Source of the DNA: Aplysia californica
Taxonomy: Eukaryota; Mollusca; Gastropoda; Aplysiida; Aplysiidae
Length of the DNA: 64,000 bases
Reading direction: 5' to 3'
Assembly: GCF_000002075.1 (NCBI RefSeq)
Contig: NW_004797307.1
Location: 628,811-692,810 of the forward strand
Both the position numbers and the translations under genes were made by a program. Under the pieces are notes generated by a model. It was not told the DNA's origin. It was given only the letters and a program-made list of their open reading frames with translations, and did not search any database. Of the stretch, positions 14,401 to 24,581 are shown one piece after another (position 1 is the stretch's first letter; the number at the start of each line of letters is the position of its first letter).

Positions 14401-17400
14401 TCCTCTTTCTACATATCTATATTTCTCAGTTGGAGCTTGGGAGGAGCCAGCTTAAAGGAGTGGTCCTCAATTGCTGGGGTTTTGTTTGGGGGCAGGGGAA
14501 GGTGCTATCAATGTCAGATAAATCTTTAATGACTGAAGTGTACATAAGTTGCTCTAGTTTACATTACTTCCCCTTTCTAACATCGCTCACTTGAATTCTT
14601 CCAAAGGTAATGCTTTGTGAGAACTATCGGGCTCATGCTGCCATCATTGACTTCACGTCAGAGCTTTTCTACGACAACAAGCTCATTTCCAGTGGCAGTA
14701 TAGTGGCTCATGAGCAGTTCTACCCACTCACGTTCTATGCAGCAAAGGGAGAAGAAATCCAGCATGAGAACTCCACCGGATTCTACAACATGGCTGAGGT
14801 AATGTTTGGACTGAATGATTTTACCAATAAAAGAAATGAAGCAAAATTCCATTTAAACTGATACAAACAATAATTAAGAAATCTTGATACATGATAACGC
14901 ACCATTGCAAATAATCAATATGCTGTTGCTGGTTGGTGCTGTCTGTTGTCCAAAGTTTACTATCTTGTCATTTTTCACATAATATTTTTTGCAGTAAGTG
15001 CAATCATGCGTGCTTAGTTGATTTACATGGTTTGACCCCTTAGGATCTTATAAAGGGTTTCTTTAAGGGTGATGAAATAATGTTTCAATATCAATTTCAT
15101 TAATGATACTAATTCCACAGTACTATTTACACTGAAAAACTATGATCCTTCCGTGGGAGATTTTTTTAAGATCAGATGATTAATTAATGTGGGTTTTTTT
15201 GTTTGTTTCAGGTGTATGAAATTGCAGAGAGGGTTGATGAGCTGAAAAAGAAATGGCCTGATTCCTGGGGCCCTTTTGATAACAATGGAATCAGCATCGT
15301 TGCTCCGTACTCTGATCAGGTGAGTTTCCTAGACAAGTCGCTTCAGAGTCTTTGTCTTTGTCTTTTTTATCTTTATTCTTCGTCTTTTAAAGCCTTTGTC
15401 ATAGTCTTTTTTATCTTTCTTTTTCTTCTTTTTGAGTTCAGTCATAAAACAATTTTATCATAATCGCTCTTTTTTTTTTTAGCTCAGTGATAGCTGATTG
15501 TAAGATCTTCAGCCTGTGCTTGTTAAAGTTGCAAATGTTGTTGTTATTTCTTCCAGAGGATAGGGTCCCTCCTCTTTTCTCATTTATTATTCCTTTCAGA
15601 GGATAAGAGTCCCTTTTCATTTCATGTTTATTCAGATGATAGAGTCCCTTGTCTTTTCTCATTTGTGTTTCACGGGTGGTTGGAGGGCGCCACTGGAAGG
15701 TCCTACTTCTTTACTTTCCCTGTGTTATTTCTGTCTGTCTGTCTGTCTGTCTTACTATTTCCTAGTACGAAATGATCATTTACTCAAACAAGGACTCAAA
15801 GCTCATTTATTTTTCCTATTAGAGGATAAGATCCTATGTCTTTTCAGAGGTACTCTTTCTGCCTTAGAAGGAAGGCACTCCAAAATTGTTAATATATTTC
15901 ATGTTGTAATATGCAAAATTGGGGTTTATGAATTTACCTTTTGTGTTGATCCTACAAAATGTTCAGTCTCTGCAATATGAATTATTCTCTCTCAGGTTGC
16001 GCGGATCAGGCTGGAGCTTCGCAAAAGAAAATTGTTCAATGTCAATGTGGAACGTGTCCTCAACGTTCAAGGTGAGTGGTGAAAGCATACTCGATTAATC
16101 TATATGTGATAATTGTGTCGTAATAATGATATTTGTCAATTTCCCTCTATTGACTGTGTCATTAATTTCCTAAGTCTATTTCAGGTAAGTTTTTTAATTT
16201 TCTTTTTCTTTTTGTAACCTTTTCTTGTACAGTTTTATATGAGTAGTCTATTGGTTTCATGGATGGGGTTTACCTGTTTTTATGTCATCTCATTATTGTT
16301 TCTAAATTTTTATCAGGTGGGTGTTGAGCTTTGCCCACGTGAGAGAAAGTGGGACCTAAATTTGTTTCACTTAACACCACCTTCAACTCAAGAGTGGCAA
16401 ACGGAAAAAAATTATTGAGAGAGAGTACACGTGTTGTGAAAAGTTACGTACTTCTTTAAGTAAGGGGTTTAAAATGAACAAATTTCTACATTTTTGTAAA
16501 GTCTTTATGTGACTGTTCTCATCGTTGCTGTAGCTGTTTCATTGGTTTTGTGACTGAAGCATTATGTTCTAGTATAGATAGTTGCATACTTAGATTGAGG
16601 GATTTACAAAAAAGTGGCATTGAAAGTTTCAACACGAGAAAGTTACATTCATCGTTGGTCAAAGACCCGTTTTCCCACACATGCACGCACACACACATAC
16701 ACACACACGCGCAGAGTCTCTCTCATACACACAAAATCACACATTCATTCACACTGAGTGAACATTGAGCTGGAAATTACAAAATGTAAGTATGCACAGT
16801 GACGTGAAATACCGCATTGTTTTCATGTCTTGCTGCGCAGGCAAACAGTACAGGGTAATCATGCTGTCCATCACGAGGACTCGGCTGACGTGCAGGTCCG
16901 ACCCCAACATGGAGGAGTACATGGACTTTGGGTTTCTCTCCAACATCAAACTGCTGAACACGGCTATCACACGAGCACAGTCCCTAGTGGTGGTCGTGGG
17001 AGACCCTGTCTCAGTCTGCCTGGTTGGAAAGTGCAGGTAAGGATGAAAAAAAGTTTTGAACTGAGTAATCTGGTGAATGCTTTTCTTTTCTTTTTTTTTT
17101 AGATCAGTAAAGCATGTGGTTTAAGCTTTGCCCAATTCCTTTAAGTCTATTAACGTATGGAGTACTCTTCTCAAAAACTTAATGCTCAAGGGAATTCTTA
17201 CCTCAGAAGACATGTGAAGGTGCCAAATTTGAATGTTTGATTGTCTCATGAAAACCTCTTTTATTTCAAACATCTGTCTATCTCTGCTTTGAAATCTCAA
17301 TCATTTACTCAGCAGGTGCTAGGAAGGTGCCACTGGTTGGTCCTACTTCTTTACTTTCCCTTTGTTGTTTCTGTCTAACTTTTCCGCAGCACTAAATGAC

Positions 17401-20234
17401 CAGTATTGTGTCAATGTGTTTTCTTTACTCAAACAAAAATAATTTACTCATATTCCTCCAACAGGAAAATTTGGGAATACTTTCTGGAGATCTGCCACGA
17501 CAACGACAGTCTCCACGGCATCTCCTGGGTCCCCCTGAGGGAGCAGCTGGACCGAGCGGAGCTGACCAAATCGTTCGTGCTGAACCCACTGGCCCCAGAG
17601 TTTGTGCCCAACCGTCAGTACCACAGCTCCCACGCCGGCCAACAGGACGCTCACGGGGGCGTGTTCCCGGGCATGCCACACCTCAACGCGTGGCCGGGCT
17701 ATCCGGGGATCATGCCAGGACAGTACTTCCCTACGGTATGCGTTGACATCATGGTTTAGTTTAATTCTTCTTCCCATTTTCTGTTAACTTTCCTTTATTT
17801 TTTTTTAATTCCCCTTTCTTATTCGTTTTCTTGTTGATTTTATTACTTCACTTTATCCTCCATCTTCTACATTTTTTATTCTCTTTCTCGTACTGTCTAC
17901 TGACGTCTGCTTTAACTCATGTTCTTGTTAATTTGTACTCCCCTTTGTGCTCCATCTTCTATTTCTTATTACCTTGTGTTCCTGTGCTGTCTACTGCCGT
18001 CTGCCATCTGCATAAATTTTTTTTTTTTTGGGTGTTGTTGTTTTGTTTTGTTTTTAATTGTTTTCTCTACATTGTCCTTCTTCTGTCTTTATTAGTCTTT
18101 GCGTTTTCCCTATTGTTGTTGATTTTTCTCTCAAAGTTTGTAATCCATCCATTATAGCATACCTTACATGGGGCCTTAAAATGTGAAGGTCTCATTGGAT
18201 TAAAGATTTGGGAAAAAAATCAATCTTGATCAAACTGGTTTTAGCTGTACAGTTCTTATAGATGATCAATCTCTCAAAAGTGCTCATAGCTCATCCTTGG
18301 TTGTTTTTTTGTTGTTGTTTTTTTTGGAGGGGGGGGGGGATGGTTATTGCTACTATTGATAAGGATGGCGTTAATTATTTAGTAGTAAGATTACTTTGTC
18401 TACAACACATTTTTCTGATAAAATTGATTGTCCTCTTCTCGTAAGAGTGCTAGAGCTCAGTGTTGTTGATTTTTACTTATGTGGCCATTTCCTCTACATA
18501 AAACATAGAATCATCCCTTTCCTGGCAGGAAAGCACATGTTGTTTTTGAAGGTATTCTCAACATTTATACCAATTAAAATTGATCATTATTGTCTGTTTC
18601 AACTGGATTCTTTCTTTTTTTTTTCACTCTCCTTGTTCCAGATGTACTCACCATTCTACCAACAGCCCATGTACTCTCAGTACATTCCAAACCTGTTGCC
18701 AACAATGTTGTACCCTCCACACTTTGGGCGGGGAGTTCTTCCAGGGAAGCAAATGTTTGGACGCTACGTCCCTCCTAGTGGCCCCTTCCCTTACTCTCGA
18801 GGCGGTCACATGGGACGGGAGGGCATACCGCGAACAGTGGACATGCCGGGTGCTCGGAACATCCGACCATCTCGTGGAGGGAGACACATGTACTACAACC
18901 ATCCCCGTCTGCCGTTCCCACCAGTTCCCCACTCTGGCTTCGCTCCCCTGATACAGCCCAACCAGCCACACGGGAACTATATCTATCTACCTGAAGACCC
19001 AAGAGCATTAGCCTTCGCCCCCCATCATCAGCCAGGCGTCCACCCCTACTTAGCGGCCTCGCATCCCTTCCCTCCCCACCACCCTATGAAGACGTCCATG
19101 GCGGCTTACGGCGGTATGGCTCACGCCTCTGGAGGGGGGATGGTCAACCCACACTACCACCCAAGTCACCACCAGGGATCACCTTCCCCACAGTCCACGC
19201 CGAATTCTCACAGTCCGCACCTGGGCCTCACCCGAGACCGCTCCGACACTTCTGACAGCGCCCGTATGGCCGATTCTCCCAGCTCTGGAATTCAGCTGTT
19301 GCCCAATGTCAAACATGTCCCCGCCCACCTGCTGGGCAAGCCCGGAGAGGTGACCACATCAGCTGACCAGATGGCAGGAAGTCCGACAGGCAATAGGATG
19401 CACGTCTCGGGTCTCCGACGTGAGGATCGTGCCCCAGCTCATGTCTCCAATCGTCCGTACAGCCCGGCCAACTATGCTAGGGAAAGGTCTGGTTCGGGGG
19501 AGACGCCTCTGTCCAGGTCTTACAGTCCAGCTAATTACCTGAGGGACCGAGCGGCGTCTGGCGAGGACATCCACTCCCGGAGGTCCTACAGCCCAGCCAA
19601 CTACGCACGAGACGACCGGCGGAGCTCAGGGGAAGACGCAAGCTCCAGTCATGAAAGATCGATGTCAATTTCTCCTCCCATTCCACTATCGCTGGCATCA
19701 TCGAGCCTGGTCTCCTCCAATGGTGCGGAGATCAAGGAAAGCAACGGCTCCTCAAATTTGAACAATCGAAGGCAGAGGCCAAATTTGAAGCTTCGCACTG
19801 GGTTCAGTCGACAGTACAGTGATGACCTGCCCACACCCACTGTCATCACTAATATGATCCAGATGATAGATGACAACATTGATGAAGCCTCAGCGGAAGA
19901 TGATTCTCCTTCCATCCTGGGCGATAACAAAAAACCCAACTTAAAACTCCGCATGACTGTTGCTCAACGCCTCCAACACCGCCAAGCTGTGGATGGAAGT
20001 GAAGCGTCCTCCTCCTCCACCCCTCCTTCCACTGAAGATTCACAGCCATCATACGCTACCATGGTAACCCGTATGACGGAACAGAAACAGAGCATGACTG
20101 CTGAGGAGGCAGCTCACCTTGAGATACAGACGCCGCGTACTCCGAAAGGCTTTATCACACCAGGTGCCGAGAGAGAGGAGGTTGATCCGTTTGGAATTCT
20201 AAAATCTTTGAATATTGGAGGGACCCCTCAATAG
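295..20234 (+). CDS. HELZ: HELZ orthologue: CCCH zinc-finger SF1 RNA helicase (5' end outside window)
   Basis: Exons: 295-331, 1079-1200, 2159-2444, 3609-3783, 4315-4513, 5416-5523, 6306-6485, 7551-7750, 8813-8989, 9709-9919, 10154-10264, 10793-10917, 11389-11598, 12200-12465, 13373-13491, 13884-13985, 14607-14798, 15212-15319, 15996-16071, 16841-17036, 17465-17735, 18642-20234. All junctions are AG/GT and every phase agrees, giving 1,687 residues to a TAG stop. The start codon and the first part of the TPR-like N-terminus lie upstream. The order of parts (TPR-like repeat, acidic stretch, CCCH finger, HELZ middle region, UPF1-like helicase, long disordered tail) matches human HELZ along its length. 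HELZ is a cytoplasmic helicase known to bind PABPC1 and the CCR4-NOT complex and to act in translational repression and mRNA decay. HELZ2 and UPF1 are less likely because of the single N-terminal CCCH finger and the HELZ-type tail. Identity is very sure; a junction could be off by a few bases. Confidence 0.95.
490..730. repeat. C and CT microsatellites
   Basis: Poly-C then CT repeats (507-538), and a longer CT/CTAT array (593-660) running into C-rich sequence. It lies in the HELZ intron between exons 295-331 and 1079-1200. I see no other structure there. Confidence 0.9.
1375..1525 (+). repeat. tRNA-derived SINE remnant
   Basis: Sequence with a weak B-box-like GATCATTGGTTTGCTTCC followed by a body (CAACAATTTTGCC, CCAGGGTGGACATGGGTAAT) resembling the SINE bodies at 26730-26890 and 51836-52040. 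It is a degenerate copy inside a HELZ intron. The family assignment is tentative. Confidence 0.4.
3283..3440 (+). repeat. Dispersed repeat C (ATAATAAT ... GCTCTATGCGCTTTACA)
   Basis: Starts with an AATAATAATAATAAG run, then GCATTTGTATACCGCATGTCC, AAGCTCTATGCGCTTTACAC, TATTATTACCCCAGCAGACC and AGAAACATTCTCAGCTTCCC. The same string recurs at 27776-27945, 29240-29365 and 33403-33525, and split on the minus strand at 26880-27460. It is an interspersed, probably non-autonomous element of unknown class. Confidence 0.75.
3609..4513 (+). CDS. HELZ: HELZ CCCH zinc-finger exons
   Basis: Exons 3609-3783 and 4315-4513 encode residues about 149-273. The finger reads C-x8-C-x5-C-x3-H ([20 protein letters not shown]), the RNA-binding CCCH spacing, and is split by an intron inside the third codon after its first Cys (CG|G). 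Upstream is WQFRAPPRG, equivalent to human WHFRPPPRG, which confirms the family. The exon opens with a run of seven Ser codons built from a TCA microsatellite (3612-3634), so this run may vary in length. Downstream [11 protein letters not shown] matches the conserved segment that follows the finger in HELZ. Confidence 0.93.
3799..3962 (-). mobile_element. RTE-like LINE 3' end fragment
   Basis: On the minus strand the sequence reads [22 protein letters not shown], parallel to FLRASEQRNEWKTMIADVCRRS of the copy at 27013-27440, and ends in a GGA/GAA-rich simple tail. This is the C-terminal end of an RTE-type reverse transcriptase ORF and its 3' tail. It is a short dead fragment in a HELZ intron. 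Confidence 0.7.
4521..4705. mobile_element. pogo/Tigger-like MITE in HELZ intron
   Basis: A 185-bp segment, flanked by TA, starts CTGTCAAACCTGCTCTAACG and ends with the near-inverted CTTGGACAATTTCAACTG. It matches a second copy at 28264-28440 along most of its length (CTCTAACGA, GTCCAAGACAATCA, TTTTCTCCTGGACAA). It begins directly after the HELZ splice donor at 4514-4519. The TA flanks and CAGTCRAACCTG-like ends suit the Tc1/mariner-pogo superfamily. No coding capacity. Confidence 0.65.
4745..4885 (+). repeat. Dispersed repeat F copy
   Basis: Shares GGGAGGTCCGACTTCATTTACTGTCCC and GTCTGTCAATCTTACTTTTCC with the copies at 15672-15800 and 17305-17445. Intronic and degenerate. It looks like a retroelement 3' end. 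Confidence 0.5.
5416..10264 (+). CDS. HELZ: HELZ middle region exons
   Basis: Exons 5416-5523, 6306-6485, 7551-7750, 8813-8989, 9709-9919 and 10154-10264 encode residues about 274-602. They hold the conserved segment between the CCCH finger and the helicase. Anchors to human HELZ include [13 protein letters not shown] (seen here as [13 protein letters not shown]), LLYIEE (here MLYIEELDQ), [21 protein letters not shown] and [19 protein letters not shown]. The last two correspond to the beta-barrel insertion typical of UPF1-like helicases. The 3' end of exon 6306-6485 has two degenerate copies in the next intron, described separately. Confidence 0.93.
5610..5835 (+). mobile_element. RTE-like LINE 3' end fragment, degenerate
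   Basis: A frame reading [19 protein letters not shown], then a stop, then [28 protein letters not shown] aligns with the RPRTTYLGNLNEWV...FLRASEQRNEWKTMIADVCRRSGTG end of the copy at 27013-27440. In-frame stops show it is dead. It ends at CACTTGGAGAAGAA, as does the copy at about 50220. Confidence 0.65.
5931..6012. mobile_element. piggyBac-like MITE with TTAA target duplication (82 bp)
   Basis: TTAA (5927-5930), CACTTTG, interior, CAAAGTG, TTAA (6013-6016). The interior CCTCATCTCGCCGATTGGCG matches CCTCATCTCAATGATCGGCG in the copy at 46955-47081. TTAA duplications and short inverted ends are the mark of the piggyBac superfamily. Confidence 0.7.
6441..6971 (+). repeat. Partial tandem triplication of a HELZ exon end and its splice donor
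   Basis: The last 45 nt of HELZ exon 6306-6485 (6441-6485, [15 protein letters not shown]) recur at 6632-6676 ([15 protein letters not shown]) and 6927-6971 ([15 protein letters not shown]). Each copy is followed by a GTATGC or GTATGT donor and by similar intron sequence (TGTTTCRCAYTGGRC). The copies are spaced 191 and 295 bp apart and are separated by SINE-derived sequence (GTTTTATGGCACTTGCAACAC). Both extra copies are open for 15 codons in the parental frame. The third has a plausible acceptor (TTACCAG); the second has lost its AG. Confidence 0.85.
7000..7187 (+). repeat. SINE-like repeat A
   Basis: Carries the family strings TGTGGTTTGTTCTTTC, CAACATCTATCGTCCTTATC, AGTAACACCTCTAATCT and ATGTGACCTAATTGTGTTAC, and ends AAGTGCTGTAAAACTCTTGC. 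Further copies are at 30690-30895 (minus), 42880-43060, 44325-44525, 51710-51835 plus 52598-52660, and 63690-63825. Confidence 0.75.
7190..7345 (+). mobile_element. LINE reverse-transcriptase C-terminal remnant
   Basis: Frames here read GRPRSIWG-like and [19 protein letters not shown], which recall the GRPKxTWRR...MGYTWxxLExLAQDRxxWR ending of non-LTR reverse transcriptases of the RTE/CR1 type. A frame change and a stop show decay. It directly follows SINE-like repeat A. Confidence 0.5.
10793..14798 (+). CDS. HELZ: HELZ helicase core, RecA1 exons
   Basis: Exons 10793-10917, 11389-11598, 12200-12465, 13373-13491, 13884-13985 and 14607-14798 encode residues about 603-940. SF1 helicase motifs are intact: a Q-motif-like NEKQKDAV, motif I GPFGTGKT (about residues 681-688), motif Ia [14 protein letters not shown], the TTLNSS motif, motif II DEAA (about 811-814), motif III AGDHMQ and motif IV CENYRAH. 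DEAA instead of DEAD/DExx is normal for the UPF1/HELZ group. All catalytic residues I can check are present, so the enzyme should be active. Confidence 0.95.
12060..12120. repeat. GT microsatellite
   Basis: Alternating TG run (GTGTGTGTGTGTGTGT around 12099-12116) with flanking TG-rich sequence, in the HELZ intron before exon 12200-12465. Confidence 0.8.
12466..12665. repeat. 27-bp minisatellite beside a HELZ splice donor
   Basis: About seven copies of a unit like CTTTGACTGTGACTGTTCTG followed by TGAATGT, two copies diverged or shortened. The array starts within about 10 nt of the donor of exon 12200-12465. Confidence 0.85.
15212..17036 (+). CDS. HELZ: HELZ helicase core, RecA2 exons
   Basis: Exons 15212-15319, 15996-16071 and 16841-17036 encode residues about 941-1066. 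They contain [23 protein letters not shown] (motif V region with the conserved QG), the SITRTR stretch, and motif [19 protein letters not shown] with the arginine finger. The 76-nt exon 15996-16071 is small but its phase agrees on both sides. A loop in human HELZ between TRT and DYGFLSN is shorter here. Confidence 0.95.
15540..15665. repeat. Imperfect tandem repeat, about 50 bp
   Basis: Three units with AGAGGATA(A)GRGTCCCT and CTTTTCTCATTT, plus a diverged fragment (AGAGGATAAGATCC) near 15821. In the HELZ intron between exons 15212-15319 and 15996-16071. Confidence 0.65.
15672..15800 (+). repeat. Dispersed repeat F copy
   Basis: GCCACTGGAAGGTCCTACTT, CTTTACTTTCCCTGTG, a GTCT run and CGAAATGATCATTTACTCAA match the copy at 17305-17445. 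HELZ intron. Confidence 0.65.
17305..17445 (+). repeat. Dispersed repeat F copy
   Basis: Contains GGTGCCACTGGTTGGTCC, TACTTCTTTACTTTCCCTTT, CAGCACTAAATGACCA and TTTTCTTTACTCAAACAAA. Fragments of the same unit occur near 46040-46115 and 55385-55435. It ends just before HELZ exon 17465-17735. Confidence 0.65.
17465..20234 (+). CDS. HELZ: HELZ C-terminal region and long disordered tail
   Basis: Exons 17465-17735 and 18642-20234 encode about 621 residues. The first finishes the helicase with [11 protein letters not shown]. The 531-codon last exon is rich in Pro, His, Ser, Tyr and Met, with no folded domain visible. It holds three copies of a YSPANYxR(D/E) unit (about nt 19450-19640), two PNLKLR motifs (about nt 19780 and 19937), [10 protein letters not shown], and a closing [12 protein letters not shown] like DPLSLFQELSLG at the end of human HELZ. 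In the family this tail is the known contact region for CCR4-NOT. The reading frame is open upstream to 18396, but the polypyrimidine tract and AG just before 18642 mark the acceptor. Confidence 0.95.
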
Positions 20235-20813
20235 CTTGTTGCGAATATCTTTCCTATGCTTTTCTGTCCCATAGTTTTCTTTAGTTGTTATCTGTTTGTT
20301 CATTGTTGTAAGACAGCATTTCGCCATGTGTTGTATGAAAAATAACTTTAGGACTTCAAAAGCAGAACATGACAAAATTTATTCTTCGTGTCCTCACAAA
20401 AAAAGTGTATATATTTCCAGTTGCTTTTACATATATACTAAATCTTTTCTGTATTGGTGAAGTGCAGTAATTGTTGACAGGGTCAGAAGTTCTTTTCTTG
20501 TGAACTGTAATGCAGATTGTGGAAGAATTTTTTGGGGTCATGATAAGGCTATCTAAACCCTGTTTTTTTTTTTTTATGTATCCGTTTTGTACAGTTGAAG
20601 TCCATTTGGTACAAAGTATTCATCTAACACAATTTAATCCTGTAATATAAGAGCGTATAACTATCTGAAAATCAGTTCTATTTTTGAGTGGTATTAAGGA
20701 GCAGTTTTCTCTTTAAAGATACTGTGCATTTGAAAGATTTTTTCTTTTGTTAATTAATGCTATTCAAATAGTACTTCTTCTGTGTGTTTTTTGTTGTTGT
20801 TTTTTTTTTTTTT

Positions 20814-20819
20814 AATAAA
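20814..20819 (+). terminator. Proximal candidate poly(A) signal of HELZ
   Basis: AATAAA about 580 nt after the stop codon, inside a T-rich region with downstream T-runs. It could define a short 3' UTR isoform. Confidence 0.4.
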
Positions 20820-23707
20820 TTTTGTCCTTTTTTTTTTTTTTTTTTGGTAAAACTTTTAACCCTGCGTGCCTCTACTAATTCATCATCCACACCATGTAAT
20901 TCTCTTGTATTTGATTGACTTTGGGAACAGAATATTCCTTTGAGACAAATGGTTTTATTGCCAGCATATAGTGCTTCAGTCTTTTAGATTTATGGCGATT
21001 CTCTGTTGAAAAATTTGGGGATGGTATAATGACAGTGTGATGGAATTTTGAGGCAGAGGCTGAATTGGTTTGGTTTTCTTTCTTTTTATGATGTTTGAAG
21101 GGGAAGTGAGATTTGGTTTTCTTTCTTCAACAGAAACAGGAGGGAAGTGGGTATCTCTTCGAAGCTTTTACTTTTTAAAAACTAATAACAACCTAGGCGA
21201 GATTGAACAACAGAGATGATGTCAAATCTCCTGTCATAAATTTCAGATTAACGGCTCCTTTTTTCTTTTTTTTTTAAGGTCGTTTTGGTAACAAGTGCCT
21301 TGTATGTGTACTGTGTAGTTAGCAAGTATTTCGCCTAGCACACCACTGTGGGCATTTCACAAAAGCCTCTTGGCTCCGTTCGTCTTAGTTACCTGTAGCA
21401 TGTCTTTCTTTTCATGTATATATAGAAGAAATATCTTACTATAAGGATATCTAAAAGTGCACCCATTACGACGTCCACTGGACTTCAGTAATTATGATAT
21501 TTTTACGCACATTTTTCTCCGTATCAACCTCACTTAAAAGGCTTCAGGCACAGTTTTTTTTGCAATATTACTCTCGAGTGTTTTTCACCTTTTCGCAGCT
21601 TCTTTTTTTTCTGTTTGATGTATTTGTTTCCCCCCACCCCCATTCTTTCTTGTTTGAAGTCGTGTAATCTGCAATTAACATTGTCTTTCAAATGTTCGCT
21701 CATGTCTTGTACAGTGCAGTATTTTGTTTGAGAAGAAAACAGTAGAAGATTTACAATTTTGACATTTATTTCAGTTCCTATGAGACCATCGTCTTCTGCC
21801 TGGTTCACAGTGACATTATTTGTTAACAGCCTCTCTCAGGGGCTTTTAACATTCATGTGGCTATAAAAGATACCTGAAAATTCTTCTTTGAACTTTGATC
21901 TCCTGTAGTATTGTATCCATTGACATTTATATGTTCTCATACGCATTCTGTCTAGTTATAGTTTCCTTTATAGAAAAGTAAAGACCATTTTAATTTCAAA
22001 ATGATAGCTATATATGATATTCTGTTTTCCACTTGCATTTTTAGTATGAATTGTTCAAAGCTATTGTCTCTGAATTGCATAGAATGAAAAATTGAAGACA
22101 CCACACTTTACTGGTTTAGAAAGAGCTTGGTTGGTCTGTCATCTTTTTTTTTTCCTCTTTCCTAGTCACACAATTTGTCACAGGTTTGCTTTGTCCTATA
22201 CTACAATTTGTTCGTCTTTGCTTCAAGTCATTTGAAATTTCTCTCTGAGTATACTTTTTAGGAAAAAAAGATGATAAAAATTTTGGCAGTGTTGTTGACG
22301 TTGGGGATTATTGTGTATTACCTGCTTGTCATTCTTCTTCATATATTGTTATTGGCAGCAGCTTTTTTTTTTTTTTTTTTCGTTTTGCACATTTCTTGTA
22401 CAGAGAGCCTTTAACATGAATATCTACTAGCGCTTTGGAAGAAGGGACATGGATTGTTTGAAAGAAAGATTTTGCTCTGCAGCTGGATTGTCGATAGATG
22501 ACTATTCTGTGATGAAGTTATTGGGGTCACTGTGCTTTTTTTTTCCCCCAGTTCTCCGACAGTAAAACTTGTTGGTCCCTTGCTGTGTATACTGTATGGG
22601 AATGCTACTGGATGAAAAGAAGAAAGTTTGACACACATGTACTTTTTTTTTTTATTGCACAACCATGGCTAGTATGACTAGACCTTTGCAAAGTTTGGAC
22701 TCTTGACCTCTAGGGTACTGGCTGTGTGTGGTAATTTGTTAAAGTAAAATATGTACATCAAGAATATTCATTTTTACCCAATGTGAAAGTACATACATCT
22801 GTATCTTTGCTATTATTCTATACAAATCTGAATTCCTCAGAAAATGTTTTATCAAACTTTTTTCTTTTCAAAAGTAACACGCAGTTGTTAGATGAAAACC
22901 ATTTGACAAGACACCAAGATTAAAAGGCAGTGTGTATTGAGACCAGTAGATTTCAATGCTTGTACTTTGTATTTTGTTTATGTTTCATAGTCGTTTCTGA
23001 AGCGACCATGTTTTGACCATGAGTAGTGTACATTTTCAGTGTGTGAAAGCTTTTCACGTGATGCAGAGCCGTCATGCTGGTGAAGCTATACATTAGAATG
23101 GTGTGCTGATGATGGGTTACGGGCATGAGTCTTGACACATACTTATTGTTTTGGTCATTGCCCTCCTCCTGTTTTTAACCTTTTCATGTTTTGAATTACG
23201 GAACAGTGCCTTAGGTGTGGCAGCCATTCTCCCCATCTGCTTGTGGACACTTTTTCACTTCCCGATGTTCAGTGTTAGGATGTACTTTCCGCCTCGTCTA
23301 TAGTGAGGTCATTGAGTACAAAGTAGATTTTTCCATATGAAGTTCCTTAACCAGACTACTCTGTTAAGTTGATAAAGTACCTGGAGCAAATAGACAAGTA
23401 TGGTGTATTCTTGGTATACATTAACATCGACAAGCTTTGCTTCCTTTCTCTGTACAAACCTCTGTCCATATGAAAACTCAAGATAAATTATTGTTGTCTA
23501 GAGGCACAAATACACCCTCAGAATTTTATAATCAATACAATCACGTTGGACTACTTTTTTTTTTTTGAGGGAGTGCCAGTTTGGCTGTATGCAGTTGGTT
23601 CTCCAATGGTCAGCTGTGGTCACGATCAGATCTGATGCTGGGACAATGAAGTAGTGGGAAAGCTAGATTTGACACGACAAAGATGAGCTGATTTATTTTT
23701 ACTTTAA

Positions 23708-23857
23708 CACTTTGCAGTCACTTGCCGCTATAATGCAACAATGAAAATTGTCCATTCCTGTCACTTAACGCAGTTTTATGACTGGCCCGAGAAGTCACTG
23801 CAGTTACTCTCCTGGCTGGGTGACCTGATAAGGTGCTGGCTGTGTGACTGCAAAGTG
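23708..23857. mobile_element. piggyBac-like MITE (150 bp)
   Basis: TTAA (23704-23707) then CACTTTGCAGTCAC; the 3' end is GTGACTGCAAAGTG followed by TTAG, a one-base-altered TTAA. The 14-bp ends are perfect inverted repeats and start with the same CACTTTGC as the copy at 46955-47081. Confidence 0.75.
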
Positions 23858-24575
23858 TTAGTAGCAATGATGGTATTAATAGCTACTAAGTTTGTCAAAG
23901 ACTTGAATTGCTAATGCTTATAGAAAAAGAGGGCTGGACAGTTGTGACTGTACTCGCCTTTCACGTTGACAAAAATTATTCCTTGGTAGCTCACGTTGCT
24001 ATTTTAGACACTTTGCTCAGGTCCTTGTCATATTAAAACAGTTCCAAAATTTAAGTTGTCTCTATTTCTGCTTATAATTAAGTGCTCATTGGAGTTGGAC
24101 TTTGTACTTTGCATTGATCATGCAGACCTGACTTGCAGTGTCTATGCCACTTTATCTTGATTTTTCAATTGACTGCACTTAAACAGATAGCTGCTTATGT
24201 CTTATCGTCGCTATAATGTGTACTTACCTTCTGCACTTAGCAACACTGAGTCGTTTTACATCAGCTGATGCGAGGTGAAATCTTGTCCGCTAGAAGTTGT
24301 GAGGAAAATGTGGAGACTGCTGCACCGAGCACTGAAGCGCATGGATCTTATATCTTGAGACATTTTTTTTCCCTGGTACTGACTTTTCCTATTGGCTTGT
24401 ACTCTTTATTTTTATCATACTTAGAATTTCTTATTGTAGTGTACATGTAGTGATTATTCAGACATTTTGTATTTCCATTACCAAGAGATGTTGCTGATAC
24501 ATTTTTTAAATCTCGTTTGGTTTTTGTGGGATTCTTATTTCTTTCTTTTGTAATCCGCTTCACAGTGTGTACGCT

Positions 24576-24581
24576 AATAAA
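24576..24581 (+). terminator. Distal candidate poly(A) signal of HELZ
   Basis: AATAAA followed within 20 nt by a GTGTTGT element, at the end of the repeat-poor stretch. Interspersed repeats resume soon after. Confidence 0.5.

Noticed and set aside
18396-18641. Upstream extension of the last HELZ exon (open frame from 18396)
   Set aside because: No similarity to HELZ, a hydrophobic intron-like translation, and a strong polypyrimidine tract plus AG right before 18642.
17425-19574. Minus-strand open frames overlapping the HELZ 3' exons
   Set aside because: Shadows of GC-rich HELZ coding sequence, with no homology or splice logic of their own.
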